NCBI GenBank assembly: GCA_030704615.1
Contig: CM060733.1
Location: forward strand, 24,614,001-24,678,000
Direction: 5' to 3'
DNA: 64,000 bases
Source: Takakia lepidozioides
Lineage: Eukaryota; Streptophyta; Takakiopsida; Takakiales; Takakiaceae
Made by a program: the position numbers and the translations under genes. A model generated the notes under the pieces. The model made no database searches, was not told where the DNA came from, and saw only the letters and a program-made list of their open reading frames with translations. Below, one piece after another: positions 24,701 to 35,470 of this stretch. Position 1 is the first letter of the stretch, and every line of letters begins with the position of its first letter.

Positions 24701-25380
24701 CTGAGGTATTCCCAAAAGAAGAGGACGGGAGACCTCCCGTGCCCACCCTTGATGGAGAGGAATTAACAATAGAAACCTCCACAGCATCTGATGCAACATC
24801 CTCCGCAGACAATCCAACGGTCGAAGGGGTACAATAGCCGTCAACAATTGCCCTCAACCCATCAACGACACCATCCATGAGCACTACTTCGGCGGCGAGA
24901 ATGCTAACACCAGAGCTCGGTTTCCAATGTCTGCGTCTGTGGGATATGGTCGATGGAGGACAGCTGTGACTGCCTTAAAGTGTCAGGGTTTCGAACGAGA
25001 TCTTGTGTGTTTCCAGCAGATGTGATATCCTCGGTTATGGGGAATTGTGCCTGCAACGGATTGGCAGGAGTGTCAATGAGCTCTGTATTGCTAACACCAT
25101 GAAGTAGATGTGGAGTGGCAAGCTCTGTTTCCATTGTCCTTGTCTAGGTCTGGGACTGGGTGAGGTTCTCCACTATAGACAGCTGTGATTGCCTCAGATT
25201 TGCATCGTCTTGTTCGGCGACCGGTGTGGTTCCTGCAGATGTGATGTCCTCGGTTACTGGGAGGTCTTGTGGACGTAAAAAAGTTTGAGTGACTGTGGGG
25301 ACCGGTGTTCCATAAGGAGAGGATGACAAACATGGTTGCAGTGCCGGCCACCGAGCCTTGGAGAACGGGAGACCTCCCAT
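21732..25380. repeat. nine dispersed copies of the palindrome ACGGGAGNNCTCCCGT
   Basis: Copies start at 21732, 21865, 22312, 22462, 22552, 23061, 24127, 24725 and 25365. Copies at 22462 and 24725 have perfect 7-bp arms; the others differ at one to three bases. Centres are GT, AC, AT or CG. I saw none outside this 3.65-kb stretch. Copies fall both between and inside the exons of the FCP1-like pseudogene, where they read as (T/M)GGLP. They look like a DNA-level signal, such as a protein-binding site for a transposon, rather than a protein repeat. Confidence 0.85.
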
Positions 25381-25593
25381 GATAAGGTCTGCGGAAAGAA
25401 CGAAGTCGAATTGACTGGGTGTCATCTCCGACATCGCGAGAAGCCTATCCCCACCTGTATATTGGACTTGGGAAGTAAAGTCAATGGAGGCATTCGTTGG
25501 CCCTCCAGAATGAAATGCTGACTCAACCCTGTTGATCACTTCGTCCTCATCAATATTGATAATCTCCCTGTGCATTCCCGCGTTGACTCGCAC
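22782..25593 (-). pseudogene. FCP1-like HAD phosphatase-related gene, decayed
   Basis: Minus-strand coding blocks: 25593-24675 (linker with two copies of a TEDITSAG...LRQSQLS unit, one in-frame stop near 25139), 23967-23551, about 23530-23146 and perhaps 22976-22782. The third-quarter blocks follow the FCP1/SCP HAD fold: RKLIILSVVGLL at motif I, VIPRPGLLEFLELAF, HVGIWSCG at motif II and TLLIDDEPTKAMRN at motif III. Motif I has lost both catalytic aspartates (SVVG in place of DxDG/DLNG), so it cannot be an active phosphatase even if translated. It probably shares ancestry with the intact FCP1-like ORF at 28017-29210, which lies in the same orientation. Confidence 0.72.
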
Positions 25594-26209
25594 TCTTACA
25601 TCGATCTGAGGATTACACAGTTGGCGAGTTGAGATATTCGGGGGCCTAGAGGATATTGGTTCCGGGGGAACTGAAGCGTACCGCCCGTCGTCCGCCGGCC
25701 TTTGGCTTGCCCGTCTGGCGAAATATTTTCTGACTCCACGTCGCGTACATGCACTCCAGTCGAATGCTGGATAAGTGGGTTCTAAAACATTAGGCTCTGT
25801 TGCACGCCGTTGGATTCAGTCTCACTGTCATCTTCATCTTCCTCTAAGTGCACAGGTCTATTTCTGGCTGTATCTGGTTGCGTTAGTAAATCCTTTCGAG
25901 AGTTGGTGTCGCGGGACATTTGTGACCTCTCCTAGCGACCTTGACTTCTTTCAGAACGAGCGTGTGTAACTGGTGAAGACTCCATAATACCCTCACCCCT
26001 AGCAAATCCGTCACCCCTGCCCTCAGACTCCGAGGAGGATTGCGCCTGTTCGGCCGAAACCTTTGAACGCAGCAGTCTGATAAGGTTGAGGGATTTCTCA
26101 GCATAAGCTCTTGCTGAGACCATACGACAATGGTGTGTTACTTCCAACACCCTACAGTTCGATTCCTAATGGATCAAAAATTAACCGGTTAGTAACTTTC
26201 AGTAACTGG

Positions 26210-26296
26210 CACTACAACAGATGAGCGTTTTTATGACTTCACATATGACTATTTTTTCAGTCTTATATGCGTTCATGACTACATCACTCTGTAGTG
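26210..26296 (+). mobile_element. CACTA-type terminus (CACTACAACAGATG...TGTAGTG)
   Basis: The segment begins CACTACAACAGATGAGCG, a CACTA-like terminal motif, and 87 bp later shows the reverse complement CATCAC...TGTAGTG, making a short inverted repeat. It opens a subterminal region rich in TATGACT words. It is read as the 3'-side end of the CACTA element whose gene is at 27268-31440. The opposite end was not identified. Confidence 0.6.
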
Positions 26297-26395
26297 AAAA
26301 AAACCCTGTCATAGCGACTAGTCTTTAGGACTGCGTTTTGCAAGTCATATCCATGACTGCTTGCGTGCAAGCGACACGTCATGCATTCGTCAGGG

Positions 26396-26800
26396 GATCA
26401 TATGACTATATGTTTGCAAAGTGATGCCTACATGGAGAGGCGACGGATGGACACGTGCGCCACTGCGAATTTGACATGTCACGACTTCTTGCCATGATCA
26501 TATGACTACATGTCTGCACAGTGATGCCTACATGGAGAGGCGCTAGCGGGACACGTGTGCTATGGCAGATTTCACACGTGGTGACTACATGACTCACTCA
26601 TATAACTACAGGGATGTCTACATGGAGAGTTGTTAGCGGGACACCTGTTGCACTTGAGATGTGACATGTGGCACACAGACAAAATATATGACTAGCATAT
26701 ATGACTACGGATCTTTACACGTGGTGAGAATATGGATAAAGAATGTCGTGTCATATACTGCCACGTGTTCTGGTTTGAGCAGGAGTGATGCCACGTGTCA
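26396..26800. repeat. three ~100-bp subterminal repeats with G-boxes
   Basis: Units start at 26396, 26496 and 26596 (period 100): GATCATATGACTA...GATGCCTACATGGAGAGGCG...GACACGTG. CACGTG occurs at about 26454, 26552, 26576, 26721, 26765 and 26794. Arrays of this kind next to CACTA ends usually serve as transposase (TNPA-type) binding sites. Confidence 0.75.
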
Positions 26801-27267
26801 TCAAGATTGTTTTCCGAAATAGTTTATATTTTTAATGTTTATTTTTTATTTTTTAGTTTTCATTTAATATTTAAAAGAATAGGGAGATTGCAGCCTTGGA
26901 ATTTTTTTTTAAATGGTATTATTTTTAATATTATTATTTAAAATGAAAGTGAATTAAATGATTTAAATTCTTCATTACATGGTGAAATTCCAACATGAAA
27001 ACAGAATGGATCCCTCCTGCATACTATCAACCACAAGGAGAATGAAAATAGTCAACTACAGGGCAATACAAGCCCTATAAATCACATTACAAAAATCCAA
27101 ATGAGACCAATGTCCCAATGGACACCTCAAAAGCCACAAGGTCAAAAAATCCATGCCTCAAAAGGCCCAGCAAAAAACAAGCAAGCCCACACATGGGCTG
27201 AATTGTTGTAGCTAGTATGTTCTAGTGCTATTAGAATCAAGAACTCTGTTAAACAGTGCAATACTGA

Positions 27268-30200
27268 CTATCCCTTCCGCAGCTCCATAAGTTTCAGTAA
27301 CTTTAGACTCCAAAGTGTTGTCTGGCCAACCACCTGCCCTAACTCGGTATGTTTCCTAATACCATTCACATATGGTAGAGGGGTGTTACTGACACATGCC
27401 TCTTTGATGTACACACAGGCATAATCAAGGGGCACAACAGGGTACCCGTAACCCACCATAGCACCTTGAAGAGCAACAATCAGCCCTACTCCACATTTCT
27501 TGCGTTTGGAGTTCACATCCAACAGCCGAACCTCGTCACCCACCCTGAACTGTGATCCCAACTCCACACAAAAAAGAACACGATGTGAAAACCCATGACA
27601 TACACATGACTAGGACACTCAACATTTGCGAATTAAAGAGAGCCCCAAGGTTAGAAAAAATAAAACAAACAAGACAAGGGCCTGGACTTACTCCATTTGC
27701 AGTCTCGAGTGGTTGTGAGACCTCTTTTGGGGGGCTACTCGCCGGGTCGACACTCTTGCCCCTGGTCTATACCGGCTTGTCGACAATATCACCTTTGTTT
27801 GTCACAAGTTCCTGTGTCACAGACCAGAGAACAACCAGGAAAGCAATGAGCAAACAGGAATAGTGAATAGAAACAAAATCCAAGTATGAATCAAACAAAA
27901 AAAGCCAACATGAAAACCTGCAAAGAAAACCTAGCATTAATCAAGCAACCGAGGAGAAGCATCCAGGAAAGCAATGCAATGAATGAACCCACAAAATTGT
28001 AGCCTCTGGAGCACTGTCAGAATGTTTGTACCTTCACAGTAGCAGTGTTGTATGGTTGTTGTCCGAAAACAGGCTGAGACTCCAAAAACTTGGGAATACT
28101 GGCAGCTTTCGATGCCTTCCACAAGAAAGGCCACAACACCTCTGTTAGATACTCATCAGTTGGTGAATCTGGTTGCACTTTCCATGGCTCTGGAAAAATC
28201 CCACTGAAGGGAGGATTGTTTGCCGCCTTTCTTGGTGTGTCGTCAACAAGAACAGTGTCCTCATAAGTCCATTCTGGCCAGTCTGCCCACACTCTAGACA
28301 AGTTCTTAAAATATAATGGCTTTGAATCAGACCCCTTACGGCATGGGAGGACTGGATCCTCGTCACAGTGAAGGGCATCCCACTGGAAAACCCGCTTAGT
28401 GTGGGCTGCAAAAATATAGTCCACCATTGGGAAGAAGTTGCGAGCTTGGCAACAAGACCACACCGCCACCTCAAAGTGTTGAAAACACTTTTGCAAAAAA
28501 TCATAACAACGTGGTCTCAAAACTACCATCTTCTTGCCACACATCTTCCCCACAAAACCTTTGGGAAGGGATGCAGGCCCATTAGCAGAATGAAAAGATT
28601 CACATAACAGACCATTTAAGTCCAGAATTAGTAAATGCTTCCTCGTTGGTCCAGGAAGTAAACTGTCATTTGGCTTCAACATGTGAGCAGGAGAAATTAA
28701 AGCAACCTGCTTGTTTGTTTTGTCCCCGTCTGCATCTTCCTCCCCATTTAAACTCCCACATACCTGCATACCAGAATCCGGTGTGCCTGGCGGCTTTGTC
28801 ACCATTGCCCCCTGGACTGCTATTGCCTTTGTACGTGGCAAGGGCTGAATTTCCACGTGTACCTCACAGCTGGCCTTCCCTGTATCCTGCTGCTGCTCAG
28901 TCAAATTCAAAAGATCATCAGTGACAGGAAGACATAAGGGCTTAGAGTGAGCACCAGTTACCGTCTGAAATTGGGATTCCAAACATTTTGATACTGTCAC
29001 AGCAGACGCATCCATCGTAGATGTCACTGGTCCTGCGCCTGGTAGATTAATCCCCAATCTGGTCACAATGGCTTTCTGGTACTCAATCATACTTTGCATC
29101 TGTAATTTTAAGTCTGCCATGTCACGTCCTTGTGATTCCACCAGTTTGTCCAAGCCATCCATCCTGCCAACTACTGTAGAATATGCGAGACTTCCCTCCT
29201 GCCAATCCATGAAAACTTGCCCAAGTATGAATCAAACAAAAAAAACCTAGCATGAACAACCATTGGAAAGAAAACCTAGGCCAAAAGCCTTGAAAAAAAC
29301 CCTAGCAACCTATGATGCAGCAACCACTCTAGCAAACGTGGAAAACACACTTACCCGCCTGTCACTCCCAGATGACAACCGTAACACTGAACCCTCTTGA
29401 ATTTCATATCATGTAGGAGGGCACCTAGATAGTGTTTCCTACAAATTAATCCATGCCACAAACAAACCCATGCCACAAGTCAGTAAGCAATGTGAGGGCT
29501 GACTATATACACATAGCAATTCAATGAGGAACAAAATACAGAATCGTGATGATGCCACTTACCAAGCGTGCTTCCACCATTGCCTTCCCACCACGGCCAG
29601 TCTTGGTAGGATTCTGAATTGCACCATTTGCCTTCTTCATGTTGCCCGACACTTTGTGGAACACCTCTGTCTGCCAGTAACTTACAAGCTTGTTCCATAC
29701 CTCGTCAGATACAGTAATGGGTTTCCCCTTACCACCCAACCACGCAATGTGTGCTTCATAACGCTGGCTCTTCATTATTCTGCCAATTGTTTGTTTTAGG
29801 TGGAAGTCTTTTAACTTGTGTGGCGTATATGCAAATAGCTTAGCCAGGTGATCTCTGATTTCGTATACAACTTCATCAGGTTGTTGTTGATGGCAAGGGA
29901 ACAATCTAGCTTGCGATAAGCTTGTCCTTTTAGGGCAGCGTGCCATACATTCTGGGTCTGACCATACGGGGCTCCTTTGAGGTTCGTCACAATCACCGTG
30001 GGAGGAAGACCTGCAGCTATTCTCTCTTCCTTCACCTTGGCAGCTTCAATTTTGGCTGAGCTATTAGCCCTCCTTAAAGCATTGGTTCTATCATTCTTTG
30101 AAACGGCACCCTCCCCTCCTTCAGAGACCTCCGTGCGCTCAGGAGAATTCAAAGCAGGATCCTGCCAAGTAGGGACTGGTGGCCATGGCTGTTGGCCAGA

Positions 30201-30644
30201 AGGCCGAGGTCCATACTGGCCATACTATCCATAAGCAGGAGGATATTCCGGTGGCCTGCCACCCCCATAGCTATTAGGGGGTGGCAAATATGGTGGAGGA
30301 GGATACTGGCCGTACTGCCCATATGGAGGAGCACCATATTGACCCTGACCATACTGAGTGCCAGACTGTGGGTACTGAGGCATACCATAATAAGGTGGGG
30401 ATATTGGTGGCACAGAACCCACAACGATGGGAGAGTTAGGGCCACCTCCTGCGTTCTTGTGGGCGCCATCTCCATTGCTAGCAGCAGGGATCGTGGATCC
30501 AGTGCGCTTGTGCTTGCCCTGAAAAAAAATTCCCCCAGTACAATGTGGGTGATTACACATACATATAGGCAGCAAGCAGCAAATCCTTGAATTCAAGATA
30601 ACGAACTGGAAGCACATATCATTTGTAAAGACAAGATTACCCAA
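27268..30644 (-). pseudogene. CACTA (En/Spm, TNP1-type) gene with internal FCP1-like exon
   Basis: Blocks from 5' to 3' on the minus strand: a Pro/Tyr/Gly-rich segment (30644-30225, stop near 30231); 30152-29563, resembling plant transposase family Transposase_24 (WNKLVSYWQTEVFHKV, GAIQNPTKTGRGGK), ending at a strong donor TTG|gtaagt; the FCP1-like exon 29215-28025, ending AAG|gtacaa; a short exon about 27810-27700 (one stop); and 27567-27268, resembling the Transposase_23/TNP1 C-terminus (RVGDEVRLLDV...VPLDYACVYIKEA). A frameshift lies near 29880. Splice signals are compatible with a single transcript, but joining these blocks is inference. The CACTA terminus at 26210 lies just beyond the 3' end. 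Confidence 0.62.
28017..29210 (-). CDS. FCP1-like HAD-family phosphatase domain ORF, intact
   Basis: An uninterrupted 397-codon ORF. Residues 1-60 form a short coiled coil (LVESQGRDMADLKLQMQSM); 60-185 is a low-complexity linker; 190-370 is the FCP1/SCP-type HAD domain. Motif I is LLILDLNGLLCE, the DLNG variant seen in many uncharacterised plant FCP1-like proteins. The core continues MVVLRPRCYDFLQ, HFEVAVWSC (motif II) and DTVLVDDTPRKAANNP (motif III). The first nucleophilic Asp and the motif III Asp pair are kept; the usual second Asp of DxD is Asn. Activity on phosphoproteins is possible but unproven. It could be a stand-alone gene or, as the flanking donor and acceptor suggest, an internal exon of the surrounding CACTA-type gene. 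Confidence 0.85.
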   Translation of the reverse strand: MDWQEGSLAYSTVVGRMDGLDKLVESQGRDMADLKLQMQSMIEYQKAIVTRLGINLPGAGPVTSTMDASAVTVSKCLESQFQTVTGAHSKPLCLPVTDDLLNLTEQQQDTGKASCEVHVEIQPLPRTKAIAVQGAMVTKPPGTPDSGMQVCGSLNGEEDADGDKTNKQVALISPAHMLKPNDSLLPGPTRKHLLILDLNGLLCESFHSANGPASLPKGFVGKMCGKKMVVLRPRCYDFLQKCFQHFEVAVWSCCQARNFFPMVDYIFAAHTKRVFQWDALHCDEDPVLPCRKGSDSKPLYFKNLSRVWADWPEWTYEDTVLVDDTPRKAANNPPFSGIFPEPWKVQPDSPTDEYLTEVLWPFLWKASKAASIPKFLESQPVFGQQPYNTATVKVQTF

Positions 30645-31179
30645 AACTCAGTATGATCTTGGGCAGTAAATCTCCCAAATTTGATTGGCCCCCATGATGT
30701 CCTCCCAGTACATTTTTGAACCCTCTTAGGTATGGGGTGTTCCTGAAATCCATAGCAAGAATTCAAATGGACAAACCTGATGGGTCCATGAGAAGTATCC
30801 CTCCAAGTTTTACTGATATTCTGGGTACATAAGTAACCCAAGTATCTCTATAAGTAGCCATTGTAGCTTAGTACCAGGACGTTGGTTTCATGGGGCAAAG
30901 AATTTGAACACACCTGAAGTCTACATTGGCCTGACATCATGCCTTTGGCACTTCAACTTGTCTAGTGGAAATCATTTGTGATTGTGCCTTGGCTGACCCC
31001 TGCATTGTCCAACTTCCCTGTCTTGACAGACATACCCTATCTTGACAGACATACCCTATCTCTTCATGATCTTACCATACCCTATCTCTTCGTGATTTTA
31101 CCAAAAACATACATAATTTGAATCATGGTCATTGTGAAGAACTATAACTCACAGACGGAGAAGGTGTTCATAGTGTAGA

Positions 31180-31440
31180 TGATGGGCGTTTTTGTCCTGC
31201 GACATGAGCATGGGCATGTTCTCCTCGGCTTGCCGTGGCATCCGCCGACGACGCACTCGCCTCGCACTAGCGTGGGAGGAGTGGATCGTCCTCATCGTCC
31301 TCAGAAGAGCCCTCATGCAGAATCGTAGTCTTCATCGTCTTCAGTCTGGCACTTTGCCTTGCATGACCTTGATCCCTAGTTTTTTCCTTCGGAGCGCGTG
31401 GCTTGCAAGGGCGATTCGCTCCCGCAAGCCTGCACAAACA
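31180..31440 (-). CDS. candidate 5' exon of the CACTA-type gene
   Basis: A minus-strand open stretch encodes a basic-acidic segment (GSSEDDEDDPLLPRASARR followed by an RRRMPRQAEE-like tail). Its position upstream of the Pro/Tyr-rich block and its direction suit a leading exon. No homology is recognised. Short tandem repeats of ACATACCCTATCTC lie just below it at 31026-31100. Confidence 0.3.
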
Positions 31441-31956
31441 CCTCCATGACCTCCCTCTCAAACAATCACAAACAAATGCAAGCATACATACCCTAATACT
31501 CTTAAGCCTACGCTGAACCACAGTCGCACCCTACCAGGACGTAATGGCTGCCCTCGAATGACGACTGACATCTCCCACCTAATGACACACCCTCCTCAAA
31601 CCTAATCGTCACTCACTGCATGTTGTTTGCCTCTTTGTTTGTACAAGTCGCAGCTACTCACCCCCATTTGTGCTATGAAGCTTATGATCGCTGCAAAGTT
31701 GTTTTGTAGTAGTAGCACCGAAATCCCCCGAGCTCCGAAATCCTTTAAACCATGCTAGTCTTGCTGGCAAATCAATTGTGAAAGTGCAGTGTATATTGCC
31801 AACAATGAATCCACATTGCTTTGTGGATTGAGGAGGGGTTACTTGTCATTTTTCCAGGTATCCAAGGTTGAGAGAAAGGCTCCCACCCAAATCTAAAGAA
31901 GGCAGAGAGGTGAACTCGTGCTTTATAAGTAAAAATTTCAAAACACGTACTGGGAA

Positions 31957-33411
31957 TTAAGATGTCGTTGACAACACCTTAATCCCCAACACCTGCACAC
32001 ACATCGCCTTACCGCCAAGGCTTGTTCACCATCAGATTTTTTTAGGTGAATTTTTTTGGGGTTTTTGATTTTTCCATGAATTGTCATATGCTAACTCGTA
32101 CTGGGAATTAAGATATCGTTGACGACACCTTAATCCCCAGCACCTGCACACACACACCACCTTACCGCTAAGGCTTGTTCGCCATCAGATTTTTGTGGGT
32201 TGAAATTTTTTGGGTGAATTTTTTTGGGGTTTTTGGTTTTTCCATGAATTGTCATGTGCCAACTCGTACTGGGAATTAAGATGTCGTTGACGACACCTTA
32301 ATCCCCAGCACCTGCACACACACCGCCTTACCGCCAAGGCTGTTCGCCATCAGATTTTTTTGGGTTGAATTTTTTTGGATGAATTTCTTTGGGGTTTTTG
32401 GTTTTTCCATGAATTGTCATGTGCCAACTTGTACTGGGAATTAAGATGTCGTTGACGACACCTTAATCCCCAGCACGTATACACACACCGCCTTACCGCC
32501 AAGGCTGTTCGCCATCAGATTTTTTTGGGTTGAAATTTTATGGGTGAATGTTTTTGGGGTTTTTGGTTTTTCCATGAATTGTCATGTGCCAACTCGTACT
32601 GCGAATTAAGATGTCGTTGACGACACCTTAATCTGCCACATTCGAGGAGAAAAAAAAAAAAAAAAAAATGTTTTTTTAAAATAAAAAATAACAAAATTTT
32701 CCTTTCTTTCTTTTGGAAAACTTGCTGGGAATTAAGATGTCGTTGACGACACTTTAATCTGCCACATTTGGGGGGGGGGGGGGGGGGGGAAAGAAAAAAA
32801 ACGGTGTTTGTTTTTTATTTTCTTGGAAAACTTGCTGGGAGTTAAGATGTTATTGACGACACCTTAATCTGCCACATTCGGGGGAATATATATATATATA
32901 TATATAGTTTTATTTTTTATTTTTTTTTAAAAACTTGCTGGGAATTAAGATGTCATTGACGACACCTTAATCCCCCCGACCTGCACACGCACCGCCTTGA
33001 AAATTCTGGTGAGGTTGTTGGAATTAAGATGTCGTTGACGACACCTTAATCCCCCCTACATACGCACCGCCTTCAAAGTTTTTCTAGATTCATTTTTTTC
33101 TAGTTTTTTGGGTTTTTCCATGAATTGTCATATCGTCAACGACATCTTAATTCCCACCTCATGTTGCCACAAACATTTCATGGAAAATCCCAAAAAACCA
33201 GAAAATTTGAATCCCACAAAACTACAAAGCCGACACCTGTGCAGGTTGCGGCGATTAAGGTGTCGTTAACGATATCTTAAATCCCACCAGCTGCTGCCAC
33301 ATGTCTTTTCAGATTATGGCCCAAAAATGGAAAAAACAGAAATCCAACAAAACTTTGAAGGCGGTGCGTGTGCAGGTCGGGGCCATTAAGGTGTCGTCAA
33401 CGACATCTTAA
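31957..33411. repeat. twelve copies of a 26-bp palindrome in an inverted array
   Basis: Arms TTAAGRTGTCGT and ACGACAYCTTAA flank a two-base centre. Copies start at 31957, 32108, 32276, 32441, 32606, 32732, 32842, 32945, 33024, 33125, 33255 and 33386. The first nine read ...GATGTCG...CGACACC...; the last three read in the opposite polarity (...GTCAACGACATC...). Flanking words also invert: TTTTTCCATGAA before 33120, TTCATGGAAAA after. The first five units form tandem repeats of about 150-168 bp. The whole looks like a foldback structure or an inverted pair of repeat arrays. Confidence 0.88.
32650..32912. repeat. homopolymer and dinucleotide runs inside the palindrome array
   Basis: An A run of about 20 (32650-32668), a G run of about 20 (32770-32789) and a TA run (32886-32906) replace the usual spacer between three consecutive palindrome copies. 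Such runs mutate quickly and are also frequent assembly-error spots. Confidence 0.8.
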
Positions 33412-34041
33412 TTGACACCATAATCCCCCCCCCCCCCACCCTGGACACACCGCCTTCAAAGTTTTTTTGGACTCAATTTTTTGGGTTCATTGTTTTTGGA
33501 GGAATTTTTCTGCGATTTTGTTTTGTCCTCCACTTCTCATGTTCTATCCTCCTCCCTCCTCTGCAGCCCCACCCCCATCAGAAGAGTCCATAGGTAACTC
33601 AAATTTACTCCTGTATGTAATTGTCTTGTAACTTCAGCAATTTCCTTGAAGTTCCCTCAAAGTAAGTACTGTCAGGATCAGCCGACAAATCTGAAATTCA
33701 GGACACACTCGAGATGCAATTGCTCCACGTGAAACAAAAATGAAGTCATGGTTCATCCATTTTGCTCATTTCTCATCCAACAGTCATCCACCATTCATCC
33801 TTTCCACTTTTCATTCATCCTGAAACCATTCATCCGTCGGCTTTTTCATCGCACATTCGTACCATACGGTCGTCATGGAGCTTGGATTGTCCCGTCAGAT
33901 GGGGTGTGCATGCGTCCGTGCATTGTAGTTTTTGTCCACGGCAATAGGCCATCTTCTTCCCTCGGTTGTAGGCTCCCATTCACTAATCTGCTCATGCTTT
34001 AGGGATTCTGCTCACGTTTTCCACTTTAAGCATGAGCGTGC
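33412..34041. other. interval without recognisable gene
   Basis: Contains a C run at 33427 and a T/C-rich stretch with repeated TTCATCC words (33750-33840). No supported coding sequence. Confidence 0.4.
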
Positions 34042-35470
34042 TCACATGAGCTGCTCACACGGTAGCTGCCCTCGACGTTGCTCTAGCTGGGCAAGTCTAT
34101 CCACCATGCCTTGGTCATGACCTTGACCCTGACCATGTGCTCCTTGGTTTTGGTTACGACCTCCACCTCGACCTCTGCCTCCTCTACCTCTCGGGACTAC
34201 ATTGCCTCGTCCTCGACCACCATTGTTCCCTTGGAATTGGCCTGACCGTAGTTCAAGATGCAAGCCATAACAATGGGCCTCTTCATGCCCATACTTTCCA
34301 CAATGCCCACACTGTAGTTGTGTAGGCTGTGCCTGTGCCGACCCTTTGCCTCTCTCCGGGCAATCCTTCTTAACATGGGGTCCTCCACAATCCCAACAAG
34401 TCACACTCGACTGTTATTGGCCTGAGAATGAAGGAATAGACCTCTGCATCTAAGATCCTCTCTGTCCTTCCCTCGACTTCACCTGAGCCTCCTTGTTGCC
34501 TTGAACACGTTGGGATAGTGGTTGTTGTTGGCTAGGAGCTCCACTTCGTTGTGTCTCCTTGCCAAACCCCACCATGACCACTCGCTCCTCCACCATATTG
34601 AGCTCTATCCGCTCTGCCAGCAAATACACAGTTGCTAAAGTAGGTTGGTCCACTTGTATGAGAGTTGCATCCCGCATCCTTCTCCTCAGCTCTTTGTCCA
34701 GGATCCTATACCAGAACTGGACTGCCTGAGTTTCTGAAACCCCTTGGGTTACATTTATCAAGTGCCTCATGCGGGTGTAAGCCTCCATCAAACTCTCAGT
34801 AGACCTTCGTTGAAACTCTTGCAAGCTCCGCAACTTCTCTGTCCTTATCCCTTGGTAGTTTCTCCTCAACTCCTCGAAGAACTCCACAACTGGGTTAAAG
34901 GCAGGCACGGGTGCTGGGGCTGCAGCAGGAGCTTGAGTGGATTTCCCAGCTCCTGTACCACTTGTCCCACTACTAGTGCTTGCAGTTGGAGATATTTGTG
35001 TAGCTACTGGTGTCGCCGTTGCCCTTGTGCCTCTAGTGATGGAGACATAGTTAGGTGACCAATACTCTCGCCACTCCTCAATCTCCACCGCATGACCCCG
35101 GCTAAATTCATGGTAATCATCCATGGGCAGCCCCTCAAGGTGCTGGAATAGTCCCTTCCATGCCATAAAGGGCGTAAACAGTTGTGGATTACGCATTTGC
35201 TGCAAATCACACCAACTATCAAACTTCTGTATGAAATCATCAAGCTCGATGGTGCCCTTAGCTCCAGAGTACCGACGTGGCCCCTTGGTAGCTCCATACA
35301 TTTCCTCCATCGTATCCCACAACAATGGCACGGAAATGGCTTGCACCCTCAGCAAGAATCCTCGTAACTCTGAGTCTGAACCTCCTCAGAAGACACTGAA
35401 GGTGAAGGTGGCCTGGACCGCACACCTCGTCTTGTATACCCACTAGTATCGTTGGTGCTCGTACCGGCAC
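34042..35470 (-). pseudogene. LTR-retrotransposon gag with two zinc knuckles, fragment
   Basis: The minus-strand block 35355-34450 encodes a gag capsid-like protein (FMAWKGLFQHLEGLP, FFEELRRNYQGIRTEKLRSL, FWYRILDKELRRRM). After a stop, 34404-34042 follows with two knuckles: CWDCGGPHVKKDC (CX2CX3HX4C) and CGHCGKYGHEEAHC (CX2CX4HX4C), then an RG-rich tail (RGRGGRGRGGGR). This order is typical of plant Ty3-type gag. No protease, reverse transcriptase or LTRs lie nearby, so it is an isolated gag remnant. Confidence 0.82.

Noticed and set aside
21732-33411. Palindromic repeats as a CRISPR-like array
   Set aside because: Spacing is irregular, the context is a plant nuclear genome, and no cas genes are present.
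34966-34977. CACTACTAGTG string inside the gag region
   Set aside because: It lies within coding sequence (Ser/Thr run), without subterminal repeats.
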